Source: Emcibacteraceae bacterium
Lineage (GTDB): Bacteria > Pseudomonadota > Alphaproteobacteria > Sphingomonadales > Emcibacteraceae
DNA length: 24,469 bases
Direction: 5' to 3'
Assembly (NCBI GenBank): GCA_016763335.1
Contig: JAESUD010000157.1
Span: 1-24,469, forward strand
Notes under the pieces: model-generated
Seen by the model: the letters and a program-made list of their open reading frames with translations, nothing else
What the model was told of the DNA's origin: nothing
Databases searched by the model: none
Made by a program: the position numbers and the translations under genes
In this document: positions 17,181 through 24,469 of the stretch, one piece after another
How the letters are laid out: every line of letters begins with the position of its first letter
Position numbering within the stretch: position 1 is the first letter of the stretch

Positions 17181-17293
17181 TATTATCCCTCTAAATTTTG
17201 TAATTTATTGATTATAAGTTTTGTTAGAAAAAGACTATAACAGAACTTATTAAAAATTATCAGTAAAATTATTATTAGAAACTTAACCGATTA

Positions 17294-17986
17294 ATGACTT
17301 GTATTTTAGCAATTGATACGACTGTAGGGGCCTGTTCTGCAGCACTTATAACGGATAGAAAACTTATCGAGAACAAGTTTGAAGTGCGCGCACGTGGGCA
17401 TGTTGAAAGACTGCTGCCGATGATAGATGAAATATGTGAAAGCTCTAATGTAGATATTTCAAAAGTTGATCAGATTGCTGTAACTATAGGGCCGGGTACT
17501 TTTGCAGGCGTACGAATTGGCCTTTCTGCGGCGAAGGGTTTAGGGCTTGCGCTTGATATCCCACTCGTTCCTATTACGACTTTGGAAGTCTTGGCTTTTC
17601 AATTTGCAAAAACAGAAAATAATTTTTCCGGCAATATTGCGGTAGCAATAGATGCACGGCGTGGTGAAATATATTTTCAATTATTTTCTGTCAACTGTGG
17701 GTATCATGAAGCAAAGTCAGAAGCAGAGGCCATAGATCTCGCCATAGTAAAAGAAAAAATACCAGCAGAAATAGATTTTATCATTGGTAGTGGTGGCGAA
17801 CTCTTGACGGATTTGAAAATTGAGATAAAGCAGGGTTATAATTATCCTGATGCTGCATTTATTGCAGAACTGGCAGAGCAGTTATCAAACAGAGCTACAC
17901 AAAGTGATGAAATTTCGCCACTGTATTTGCGGGCGCCTGATGCTATAAAACCTGCACCACTTGATATGATTGTCACTGATGATTGA
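17294..17986 (+). CDS. tsaB: tRNA threonylcarbamoyladenosine biosynthesis protein TsaB
   Basis: Partner of the TsaD transferase in making t6A37 on ANN-decoding tRNAs. The 230 residues begin ILAIDTT, the ASKHA-fold opening, and have the family motif GPGTFAGVRIGLS at 66-78. The half-length ASKHA protein lacks the metal histidines of TsaD, as is normal. No Shine-Dalgarno sequence is seen before the ATG at 17294. Its 3' end overlaps the rimI start by 8 bases. The tsaB-rimI pair is common, and TsaD is not in the window. Confidence 0.95.
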   Translation: MTCILAIDTTVGACSAALITDRKLIENKFEVRARGHVERLLPMIDEICESSNVDISKVDQIAVTIGPGTFAGVRIGLSAAKGLGLALDIPLVPITTLEVLAFQFAKTENNFSGNIAVAIDARRGEIYFQLFSVNCGYHEAKSEAEAIDLAIVKEKIPAEIDFIIGSGGELLTDLKIEIKQGYNYPDAAFIAELAEQLSNRATQSDEISPLYLRAPDAIKPAPLDMIVTDD

Positions 17987-18458
17987 TAGGGAAAATGTTG
18001 CTATTATCCAGATGGGGATTGAGGGGGCAGAACTTCTATCAGAAATTTACGCTGAAGCTTTTAAAAAAACACCTGAACAACAGTGGGGCAAAGAGGCATT
18101 TTGTGATTTTTATTCAATTTCAGGAACTATTGGTTATGTCATTAAGGAAAAGGAACAACCCATTGGGTTCCTATTATTAAGAAAAATTATTGACGAGGCG
18201 GAAATAATTACATTTTGTATATTGCCAAAATGGTGTCAAAATGGGTATGGTAAGTATCTTTTAGAATGGGTCATAGATGAGTTGCAACAGCAATCTATTA
18301 AAAGATTTTTTCTGGAAGTTCGCGAAAATAATGATGCGGCCGTTAGACTTTATAATAAATGTTCTTTTGAAATAATTGGTCGCCGCAAAGGGTATTATAA
18401 AGGCCATCAAAATGGTAATATTGACGCACTAGTTATGCAATTACGGTTGATTGATTAA
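17979..18458 (+). CDS. rimI: Ribosomal-protein-alanine N-acetyltransferase (RimI family)
   Basis: GNAT enzyme that, in E. coli, acetylates the N-terminal alanine of ribosomal protein S18. The 159-residue product has the acetyl-CoA loop QNGYGK at 87-92, with the C-terminal helices and strand LEVRENNDAAVRLYNKCSFE characteristic of RimI, then GRRKGYY. I start it at the ATG 17979, overlapping the end of tsaB by 8 bases; a TTG at 17970 in the same frame would add three residues and is less likely. Adjacent to tsaB as in many bacteria. Some such GNATs acetylate other substrates, so the target is inferred. Confidence 0.9.
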   Translation: MIDRENVAIIQMGIEGAELLSEIYAEAFKKTPEQQWGKEAFCDFYSISGTIGYVIKEKEQPIGFLLLRKIIDEAEIITFCILPKWCQNGYGKYLLEWVIDELQQQSIKRFFLEVRENNDAAVRLYNKCSFEIIGRRKGYYKGHQNGNIDALVMQLRLID

Positions 18459-18476
18459 TTGACGTGGATGTATAAT
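18447..18476 (+). promoter_or_regulatory. Candidate promoter of the fur-family gene
   Basis: TTGATT (18447-18452) and a perfect TATAAT (18471-18476) are 18 bases apart, overlapping the end of rimI. The expected start is near 18483, 37 bases before the ATG. No classical Fur box is visible around it. Confidence 0.5.
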
Positions 18477-18519
18477 GTGCCGTTACCTTAATGATGGACG
18501 TAAAATTTAGGAAATAATA

Positions 18520-18930
18520 ATGTCATCAAAAATAGAAAAATTATGTGTTGAAAAAAATATGCGTATGACGGATCAACGTCGGATTATCGCACGTGTTTTA
18601 TCAGATGCCGATGATCATCCTGATGTAGAAGAAGTTTATAAAAGGGCGACTGAAATTGATCACCAAATTAGTATAGCGACAGTGTACCGTACTGTTAGGC
18701 TTTTTGAGGAAGCAAACATCCTTGAACGACATGATTTTCGTGATGGACGTTCGCGCTATGAGTTGGTTACAGAATCCCATCATGATCATATGATTGATAT
18801 TGAAAGTGGTGAAGTGATTGAATTTGTTGATGATGAGATTGAGGAACTGCAAAAAGCAATTGCAGAAAAACTCGGCTATGAACTTATCGATCACCGAATG
18901 GAACTTTACGGTACAAAAAAGAAAAGTTAA
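18520..18930 (+). CDS. fur: Fur family metal-responsive transcriptional regulator (Fur/Mur type)
   Basis: Winged-helix repressor of 136 residues. The recognition helix region SIATVYRTVRLFEEA spans 51-65. The residues for both E. coli Fur metal sites are conserved at the same positions: His33, Glu81, His88 and His90, and His87, Asp89, Glu108 and His125. The CxxC near residue 92 of E. coli Fur, which holds structural zinc, is absent (Ile92 and Glu95), as in many alphaproteobacterial Fur/Mur proteins. In rhizobia, the ortholog often senses manganese, so iron or manganese are both open. Its own promoter lies at 18447-18476. A palindrome that can serve as terminator follows. Confidence 0.9.
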   Translation: MSSKIEKLCVEKNMRMTDQRRIIARVLSDADDHPDVEEVYKRATEIDHQISIATVYRTVRLFEEANILERHDFRDGRSRYELVTESHHDHMIDIESGEVIEFVDDEIEELQKAIAEKLGYELIDHRMELYGTKKKS

Positions 18931-18992
18931 TTAGCACCTCGCGGATTTATAGTATTTATGGCTATTTTTTCGTTTGAGTGCTATAGACGGCA

Positions 18993-19031
18993 ACGCTGTA
19001 TAGGACATCCTATACAGTGTTTTATTTTATT
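18993..19031 (+). terminator. Terminator or operator palindrome between fur and plsC
   Basis: Arms of 13 bases (18993-19005 and 19008-19020, one G-T) flank the dinucleotide CA; the inner 10-base arms are perfect. T-rich sequence (TTTTATTTTATT) follows to 19031, which fits an intrinsic terminator of fur. Equally, the palindrome overlaps a possible plsC -10 (TATAGG at 18999), with TTGAGT at 18974-18979 (spacer 19), so it could be a repressor site. I favour the terminator. Confidence 0.6.
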
Positions 19032-19043
19032 GGTGAAATTTAA

Positions 19044-19841
19044 ATGCGTAAGTATTTTAAATTATTGAAAATTGCAGTTTATCTGGGCATATTATTACCG
19101 CCGACGATACTCTTAAAAAAGCTCAAGTTTCCGGGGTATAAGGCTTGGCCGCACTGGGTGCATAAGTCTATGTGTATGGCGCTTGATATCAGGGTAAAGA
19201 CCTTTGGTCATGCCCTTGAAAAGTCACCAACTTTATTTGTCAGTAATCACGTGTCTTATTTAGATATCATTATCCTAGGGCATATTCTTAAAGGCTGCTT
19301 CATTGCTAAAAGGGATATGATGGAATGGCCGGTACTTGGCTTTTTATCTACATTGCAACGGACAATTTTTATTGACCGTGAGAAAAGATCGGAAGTTAAC
19401 AGTCAACGTCAGGAAATGCAGGATAGAATTAAAGGCGGTGACAGCCTTATTCTATTTCCCGAAGGTACCACCTCAAATGGCGGTGTGGTCCTACCCTTTA
19501 AAAGCGCATTATTTGGCGTGACGGAAAATTATATTCATCCGCAGACCGATGAAGAGGGGCGACCACTGGAATTGATGGTGCAACCGATTAGCGTTGTTTA
19601 TAAACGGATCAACTGTATGCCAACAAATCGTTCAAACCGGCCTTTTGTGGCGTGGTACGGGGATATGGAGATTGGGCCTCATTTTAAAAAGTTTCTAACC
19701 TTGCAGAATATCGAAGTGGAAATTCATTTCCATGAGCCTGTTTCAAGAAATCTGTTTAAAACGAGAAAAGAACTTTCAGCATACTGTCACCGCACCATTG
19801 CGAACCAAGTAGAAGAACGCCTTAGGCGCGTTCAGGAATAG
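19044..19841 (+). CDS. plsC: 1-acyl-glycerol-3-phosphate acyltransferase family protein (PlsC; possible OlsA)
   Basis: Inner-membrane acyltransferase of 265 residues in the PlsC superfamily. The membrane segment is at about 8-26. The catalytic HX4D motif is NHVSYLD with His69 and Asp74, and the second block is FPEGTT at 138-143. Family members acylate lysophosphatidate or, in the OlsA branch, lyso-ornithine lipid. From memory, the Sinorhizobium meliloti gene in the same place upstream of miaB is olsA, and olsB is present in this window, so an OlsA role is a real alternative to phosphatidate synthesis. miaB starts 9 bases downstream with a GTG codon. Confidence 0.88.
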   Translation: MRKYFKLLKIAVYLGILLPPTILLKKLKFPGYKAWPHWVHKSMCMALDIRVKTFGHALEKSPTLFVSNHVSYLDIIILGHILKGCFIAKRDMMEWPVLGFLSTLQRTIFIDREKRSEVNSQRQEMQDRIKGGDSLILFPEGTTSNGGVVLPFKSALFGVTENYIHPQTDEEGRPLELMVQPISVVYKRINCMPTNRSNRPFVAWYGDMEIGPHFKKFLTLQNIEVEIHFHEPVSRNLFKTRKELSAYCHRTIANQVEERLRRVQE

Positions 19842-19849
19842 GACTTGAA

Positions 19850-21208
19850 GTGAAAAAGAAGTTATTTATCAAAACATATGGCTGTCAGATGAATGTCTAT
19901 GACAGCGAACGTATGATAGATGTGATGGCAATGGAAGGGTACGAAGAAACGGATAGCCCTGAAAATGCTGATCTGGTGGTTCTGAACACTTGTCATATCC
20001 GTGAAAAGGCGGCGGAAAAAGTATATTCCGATATTGGGCGTATTCGTAAAATAAAAGACACGAAAAAGAAAAACGGTGAAGAAATGGTTCTGGCCGTCGG
20101 TGGCTGTGTTGCACAGGCCGAAGGCGCGGAGATTATGAAACGCGCACCGGTAGTCGATATGGTATTCGGACCTCAAACTTATCATAACCTTCCGAAAATG
20201 GTTGAAAAGTCTATCTCTCTAAAAGCCAAAGGTGAAAAATCAAGAATTCTTGATACGGACCTTTCTGTGGATGAGAAATTTGATCAACTATCAAAAAAAG
20301 CTGTGAAGAAAAAACCAACAGCATTTCTTACTATTCAAGAAGGGTGCGATAAGTTCTGCACATATTGTGTCGTGCCTTATACGCGTGGTTCGGAATTCTC
20401 CCGTAAGGTTGATGATGTGATGAAAGACGCGATTAAACTTGCTGAAGCAGGTGTCGTGGAAGTTACTTTGCTTGGACAGAATGTTAATGCCTATCATGGT
20501 ACTTCCGCGGACGGGGAAGAATGGGGTCTACCTGAACTTATAACAAAGCTTGCAAAGATTGATGGGTTTGAGCGGATAAGATATACCACGTCTCACCCTC
20601 ATGATATGACCGATGATTTAATTAATGTGCACGGAACGGTTAAAGAATGTATGCCCTATCTGCATCTTCCGGTTCAGGCGGGATCTGATAAAGTTCTTAA
20701 AGCAATGAACCGTTCGCACAATACGGCTACTTATAAGAAAACAATTGCAGACCTGCGGAAAATTTGTCCTGATCTTGCGCTGTCGGGTGATTTTATTGTC
20801 GGCTTCCCCGGTGAAACTGACGAAGATTTTGAGCAGACAATGGAACTCGTTCGTGAAGTGACATATGCGCAAGCCTATAGTTTTAAATTTAGCTCGCGTC
20901 CAGGTACGCCAGCGGCGGATATGGATAGTCAAGTTGCTGAGGATGTAAAATCCCAAAGACTGACAAAGCTTCAGGCGCTGCTTAAAACACAGCAAATGGA
21001 TTTTAATAAATCGGTGGTCGGTAAAACACTTTCCGTGCTTATCGAAAATACAGGTAAGACGCCCGGCACAGCATTTGGCAGAAGCCCTTATATGCAAGCA
21101 GTACAAGTATCGATAGGTGATGCTGATTTTGATCAGCTAAAAGGCAAAATAGTTGATGTTCTGATTAAAGAAGGCGGCCCGTTTAATATTCAAGGTGTAC
21201 TTGCTTAA
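19850..21208 (+). CDS. miaB: tRNA-2-methylthio-N6-dimethylallyladenosine synthase MiaB
   Basis: Radical SAM methylthiotransferase making ms2i6A at position 37 of UNN-decoding tRNAs. The 452 residues show the two cluster sets. The auxiliary 4Fe-4S uses Cys12, Cys48 and Cys86; the radical SAM cluster uses CDKFCTYC, with Cys166, Cys170 and Cys173. A TRAM domain closes the protein (about 385-452). The start is the GTG at 19850, eight bases after the plsC stop, preceded by GGACTTGAA. phoH follows 24 bases downstream. The length and motifs are normal and distinguish it from RimO and MtaB. Confidence 0.97.
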   Translation: MKKKLFIKTYGCQMNVYDSERMIDVMAMEGYEETDSPENADLVVLNTCHIREKAAEKVYSDIGRIRKIKDTKKKNGEEMVLAVGGCVAQAEGAEIMKRAPVVDMVFGPQTYHNLPKMVEKSISLKAKGEKSRILDTDLSVDEKFDQLSKKAVKKKPTAFLTIQEGCDKFCTYCVVPYTRGSEFSRKVDDVMKDAIKLAEAGVVEVTLLGQNVNAYHGTSADGEEWGLPELITKLAKIDGFERIRYTTSHPHDMTDDLINVHGTVKECMPYLHLPVQAGSDKVLKAMNRSHNTATYKKTIADLRKICPDLALSGDFIVGFPGETDEDFEQTMELVREVTYAQAYSFKFSSRPGTPAADMDSQVAEDVKSQRLTKLQALLKTQQMDFNKSVVGKTLSVLIENTGKTPGTAFGRSPYMQAVQVSIGDADFDQLKGKIVDVLIKEGGPFNIQGVLA

Positions 21209-21231
21209 TGTTTTTGGGTAAAATTTGAGCA

Positions 21232-22233
21232 ATGAAACAAAAAATAGAAGAAAATAAAACTGCAGGTGTTATTGAATTTGAAGATAACCTGCTTTTGCCT
21301 GCTCTTTACGGAGAGCATAATTCAAACCTCGCTCGTCTTGAAAATGAATTCGGCTGCATACTTTCTAGTAAAGGTAACTTACTTTCTCTTGAAGGGTCTG
21401 ATGAAGCCTGTAGTTTATCGCGTGATGTGCTTATTAGCCTTTATAACCGCCTTGAAAAAGGACATGAGGTAACGGCTGATGATGTTGATGGTGCCATTCG
21501 ACTTGTCGGTATGCTTGACAGTCCGGAGGCAAGTTTTGTTAATCCTCGTGAACAAATTGTCGATAGTGGTAATGTTATTCGCACGCGAAAAACGGTTATA
21601 TCGCCGCGTTCAGTTAATCAGGGAAAATATATTGATGCCCTCAGAAACGGCAATATGACTTTCGGCCTTGGCCCAGCGGGGACAGGAAAAACTTTTCTGG
21701 CTGTGGCGATGGCCGTTTCGCATTTGTTAGAGGGAAAAGTCGAACGAATTATTTTATCAAGGCCAGCCGTAGAAGCCGGCGAGAAGCTGGGGTTTTTACC
21801 AGGTGACCTTAAAGACAAGGTTGATCCATATTTGCGCCCCCTCTATGACGCACTCGGCCAGATGATATCGGTGGAACAAACTGAAAAAAGACTTGAACGT
21901 GGTGAAATTGAAGTGGCGCCATTAGCGTTTATGCGCGGGCGTACGTTATCGGATGCTTTTGTTATTCTTGATGAAGCGCAAAATACCACGCCGATGCAGA
22001 TGAAAATGTTTTTGACCCGTTTTGGTCAGAACTGCCATATGGTTGTTTGTGGTGACCCTTCGCAGGTTGATCTTCCAGACGGTAATGTTTCGGGACTTAA
22101 GGATGCTCTTGATACACTTTCAGACATTGATGATATTGCCTTTATTGAATTTAATGCCGACGATGTGGTACGCCATAAATTGGTTGGTAAAATCGTTAGA
22201 GCTTATGATGATAAAGAAAAAAGTCGATCCTGA
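21232..22233 (+). CDS. phoH: PhoH family ATPase (YbeZ)
   Basis: Single-stranded RNA-linked P-loop ATPase of the PhoH-like group, associated in many bacteria with the endoribonuclease YbeY. The 333 residues have a KH-like N-terminal region (about 15-90) and Walker A at 147-154 (GPAGTGKT). Walker B is VILDEAQ at 244-250, followed by TTPMQMKMFLTR. Its TGA overlaps the ATG of ybeY by one base (TGATG), implying translational coupling. The miaB-phoH-ybeY-corC-lnt order is conserved widely. Not the larger PIN-PhoH form, as no PIN domain precedes it. Confidence 0.96.
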   Translation: MKQKIEENKTAGVIEFEDNLLLPALYGEHNSNLARLENEFGCILSSKGNLLSLEGSDEACSLSRDVLISLYNRLEKGHEVTADDVDGAIRLVGMLDSPEASFVNPREQIVDSGNVIRTRKTVISPRSVNQGKYIDALRNGNMTFGLGPAGTGKTFLAVAMAVSHLLEGKVERIILSRPAVEAGEKLGFLPGDLKDKVDPYLRPLYDALGQMISVEQTEKRLERGEIEVAPLAFMRGRTLSDAFVILDEAQNTTPMQMKMFLTRFGQNCHMVVCGDPSQVDLPDGNVSGLKDALDTLSDIDDIAFIEFNADDVVRHKLVGKIVRAYDDKEKSRS

Positions 22234-22766
22234 TGTCATTACCGGAAGGATTAGAGCTTGAGGTATCTGTCGATTATGACCGCTGGGCGGAGGTACTGCC
22301 TGAATATGAAAAAATTATTTGTACTTGTTGTGAATTGATTGTTGATAATATTTCAGAAGGAAAAGCTCTTACTAAATTTTCACATATTGAATTAAGTGTT
22401 GTTCTTTGTGATGATGCGTTAATTCACAAGCTTAATAATGATTATAGGCATAAAGACAAAGCAACAAATGTACTTTCCTTTGAAGGGCTTGACCAAGGTG
22501 AGGTTGAACAATATCTGCAATCGACGGCGAAAGTTCCTGAGCGACCCTTTTCATTAGGTGAAATATATATTGCTTATGAAACCGTGTCGGTTGAAGCCGA
22601 GAATGCCGGAATATCGTTCAAGGATCATTTTGTTCATTTGGTAATTCACGGTATTCTTCATTTGTTAAGTTATGACCATATTAAGGATGAAGAGGCAGAG
22701 CTTATGGAAGCTAAGGAAACCGAGTTATTGAAAATTCTTGGTATTGACGATCCTTATGCAGCGTGA
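22233..22766 (+). CDS. ybeY: rRNA maturation endoribonuclease YbeY
   Basis: Zinc-dependent single-strand-specific RNase involved in 16S rRNA 3' end processing and ribosome quality control. The signature H3xH5xH is present as His139, His143 and His149 in HGILHLLSYDH. The substrate arginine region (YRHKDKATNVLSFE near 70-83) is also conserved. At 177 residues it is a little longer than the 155 of E. coli, with the extra length between strands (about residues 88-105) and at the N-terminus. The start overlaps the phoH stop, and corC follows 45 bases later. Confidence 0.95.
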   Translation: MSLPEGLELEVSVDYDRWAEVLPEYEKIICTCCELIVDNISEGKALTKFSHIELSVVLCDDALIHKLNNDYRHKDKATNVLSFEGLDQGEVEQYLQSTAKVPERPFSLGEIYIAYETVSVEAENAGISFKDHFVHLVIHGILHLLSYDHIKDEEAELMEAKETELLKILGIDDPYAA

Positions 22767-22811
22767 AATAGTGTTTTTGGAAAAAATGAGAAAGGCTTTA
22801 GAGCAACTATA

Positions 22812-23699
22812 ATGACATCATCATCAAAACCTGATGGCGCGAACGGGCAGCAAAATGGATTTTGGGCCAGCATCAGGAAAATTTTCACCCGGTCAAATAT
22901 TGATCAGGCGCTTAAAGAAAGTCTTGAAGAAGTAATCGAAGAGATCGAAGCTGACGAAGGGACGCTTGGTGTAGAAGAGCGTTCGATTATTATGAATACT
23001 CTCAGTTTTGGCGACCTTCGGGTTGATGACGTCATGGTGCCCCGCGCAGATATTGTTGCGGTTGAAGAAAACAGCTCTTTTGATGAAATGATTAATATAT
23101 TTGTTGGGGCTTCTACATCGCGCCTTCCTGTGTATAGAGAAACATTGGACGAGGTCATCGCGATGGTCCACATTAAGGATGCCTTTCGCACATTTGCAAG
23201 AAACAAGGAAAATAATAATTTCCCTTCCGTGAAATCTATTCAACGGCCTATTTTGTTTGTGCCGCCGTCTATGAAATTGATTGACCTTCTGACAAAAATG
23301 CAGAAAACCCATATTCATATGGCATTGGTTGTCGATGAATATGGTGGGACAGACGGGCTTCTTACCATTGAAGATCTGGTTGAGCAGATCGTTGGTGATA
23401 TCGAAGACGAGCATGATATGGTCGAAGAAGTGATGATGAAAGAACAGGCGGACGGCAATTTATATGTTGATGCAAGACTGCCTATTGAAGAACTTGAGGA
23501 TTTACTGAATATAGATTTCCTTAATGATGAACAGGATGATGATGTTGACACATTGGGCGGACTTGTTTTTACGCTTGCAGGACATATTCCGCAAAAAGGT
23601 GAAGTAATAGAACATGAAAATGGCATACGCTTTGAAATAATAGAGGGCGACAGTCGACATATTGAATATATTTTGGTTCACAGAAAACAATCAGTATGA
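22812..23699 (+). CDS. corC: CorC/HlyC family CBS-domain protein (YbeX type)
   Basis: Soluble CNNM/CorC-type protein of 295 residues. It consists of an N-terminal helical region, two CBS domains (about 73-133 and 142-200, the latter with ALVVDEYGGTDGLLT), and a transporter-associated C-terminal domain (about 210-293). It lacks the DUF21 membrane domain of the large HlyC members, as does E. coli YbeX. The family is linked to Mg2+/Co2+ efflux and, in YbeX, to ribosome maturation. The old label 'hemolysin' is not supported. lnt overlaps its stop codon by four bases (ATGA), as is usual in this conserved order. Confidence 0.93.
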   Translation: MTSSSKPDGANGQQNGFWASIRKIFTRSNIDQALKESLEEVIEEIEADEGTLGVEERSIIMNTLSFGDLRVDDVMVPRADIVAVEENSSFDEMINIFVGASTSRLPVYRETLDEVIAMVHIKDAFRTFARNKENNNFPSVKSIQRPILFVPPSMKLIDLLTKMQKTHIHMALVVDEYGGTDGLLTIEDLVEQIVGDIEDEHDMVEEVMMKEQADGNLYVDARLPIEELEDLLNIDFLNDEQDDDVDTLGGLVFTLAGHIPQKGEVIEHENGIRFEIIEGDSRHIEYILVHRKQSV

Positions 23700-24469
23700 A
23701 GTTAGTTTTGCCTACAATTGGTACCCTTGAGAGCTATTTTGTTAAAAGTTCAGAGTTAAAAAAGCTGTTTATATTGTTATTGGCAGGACTTAGCTCAGCA
23801 CTTTCATTTGCGCCGGTTTATTTCTTCCCGAGTTATATGATCGCATTGCCAGTATTGCTTGTTTTTATTATGAGTGGCAAAAATTTGGGTGAAGCCTTTA
23901 AATTTGGATATATTTTTGGCTTTGGGCATTTCTTTGCCGGCCTATATTGGATTGGTAACAGTTTTACAATTGAACCTTCTGTCCCGGGTTGGGTTGGTTA
24001 TATTATGGTCGCGCTTCTTAGCGTCATTCTAGCTATTTTTATCGGATTGGTTGCCTTCGGGGTAAAATATATTCATAAAAATCATAATTTCAAAACCCAT
24101 ATGATTAATATTGTTATTAGTTTTGTCGTTTTGTGGTCGATAGTGGAATGGTTGCGAGGGGTCGTCTTTACCGGGTTTCCGTGGAATTTGACAGGTTATA
24201 TTTGGGGGTTTTCTGATGTTATGCTGCAATCCACAGCGGTTTGGGGAGTATATGGTCTCAGCATTATCACAGCGTTTCTAACTTTTATCCCATTTTTAAT
24301 GTTGGATAAAAAGTATCGTTTATTAGCCCCAGCTATTGCTATATTTGTAATTGGCGGAATTTTTTATTACGGAAATAACCGTATGACTGAGAGTGCCGGT
24401 TTTGTTGAAGGGGTAAATTTACGAATTGTTCATCCTAATATAAAACAACAAGATAAATGGCCAGCAAAA
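23696..24469 (+). CDS. lnt: Apolipoprotein N-acyltransferase Lnt (partial; C-terminus beyond window)
   Basis: Inner-membrane enzyme that adds the third acyl chain to lipoproteins. The first 258 codons are present, uninterrupted from the ATG at 23696 to the right edge. They hold several hydrophobic segments and the family signature EWLRG...FTGFPWNLTGY (about 150-168). The nitrilase-domain start IVHPNIKQQDKW lies near 244-255. The catalytic Glu-Lys-Cys triad lies beyond the edge. The start overlaps the corC stop in ATGA. The two lipoprotein genes in this window (1-917 and 13224-13913) would be substrates, though this is general for lipoproteins. Confidence 0.95.
   Translation, partial: MKLVLPTIGTLESYFVKSSELKKLFILLLAGLSSALSFAPVYFFPSYMIALPVLLVFIMSGKNLGEAFKFGYIFGFGHFFAGLYWIGNSFTIEPSVPGWVGYIMVALLSVILAIFIGLVAFGVKYIHKNHNFKTHMINIVISFVVLWSIVEWLRGVVFTGFPWNLTGYIWGFSDVMLQSTAVWGVYGLSIITAFLTFIPFLMLDKKYRLLAPAIAIFVIGGIFYYGNNRMTESAGFVEGVNLRIVHPNIKQQDKWPAK

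Noticed and set aside
22893..23414. Open frame of 173 codons on the minus strand inside corC
   Set aside because: Antisense to conserved CBS domains; basic and Asn/Phe-rich, as expected of a reverse-frame artefact.
1..24469. Search by eye for CRISPR arrays, tRNA genes, transposase or phage genes and insertion-sequence ends
   Set aside because: No repeat-spacer pattern, cloverleaf sequence, integrase or terminal inverted repeat was noticed; nothing supports a mobile element.

Overview
The window reads as a chromosomal, mostly housekeeping segment of an alphaproteobacterium of fairly low GC (about 40 % judged by eye, not counted). The evidence is the gene order: olsB-mutS-glnD-murJ-trpS, then nfu, then tsaB-rimI-fur-plsC-miaB-phoH-ybeY-corC-lnt. 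This is the arrangement I know from Rhizobiales and Rhodospirillales-type genomes. The Fur-family protein, the NfuA-like protein and OlsB also fit that class. I cannot name a genus. I saw no tRNA or rRNA gene, transposase, phage gene, CRISPR array or replication origin.

Layout. (1) 1-917, minus strand: 5' part of a secreted lipoprotein amidohydrolase of the N-acyl-D-amino-acid deacylase family, running off the left edge. (2) 1164-1451: rpmB (ribosomal protein L28) as a single-gene unit with its own promoter and a clear intrinsic terminator. (3) 1680-4050, the most accessory part: a TetR-family regulator, an AmpG-like major facilitator with a TTG start, and a short minus-strand zinc-ribbon protein that looks like a methyltransferase lacking its SAM-binding core. 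(4) 4188-13163: olsB, mutS, glnD, murJ, trpS. (5) 13224-16131: a DUF4136 lipoprotein, a DUF2333 membrane protein, a universal stress protein and an NfuA-like Fe-S carrier. (6) 16134-17180, minus strand: a secreted polysaccharide deacetylase, placed between two groups of conserved genes. (7) 17294-24469: tsaB-rimI, a Fur-family regulator, plsC/olsA, miaB, phoH, ybeY, corC and the first 258 codons of lnt, with overlaps at tsaB/rimI, phoH/ybeY and corC/lnt that point to coupled translation. No gene-free stretch exceeds 300 bases; the largest is 918-1163.

How the genes work together. Three themes recur. Envelope: OlsB and a PlsC-type acyltransferase could together make ornithine lipid. MurJ flips the peptidoglycan precursor lipid II, the AmpG-like carrier may import muropeptides, and Lnt finishes lipoproteins such as the two encoded here. 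Translation: L28, TrpRS, TsaB (t6A), MiaB (ms2i6A), RimI, and the PhoH/YbeY/CorC group linked to ribosome maturation. Stress and metals: Fur, NfuA, Usp, GlnD (nitrogen signalling) and MutS (repair).

I did not find a convincing new multigene system. The items most worth a second look are the 131-residue zinc-ribbon protein at 3655-4050, the near-perfect palindrome between fur and plsC, overlapping hairpins in the trpS leader, the TetR gene with its candidate operator beside an AmpG-like carrier, and the Cys-to-Asp change at a probable metal ligand of the amidohydrolase.
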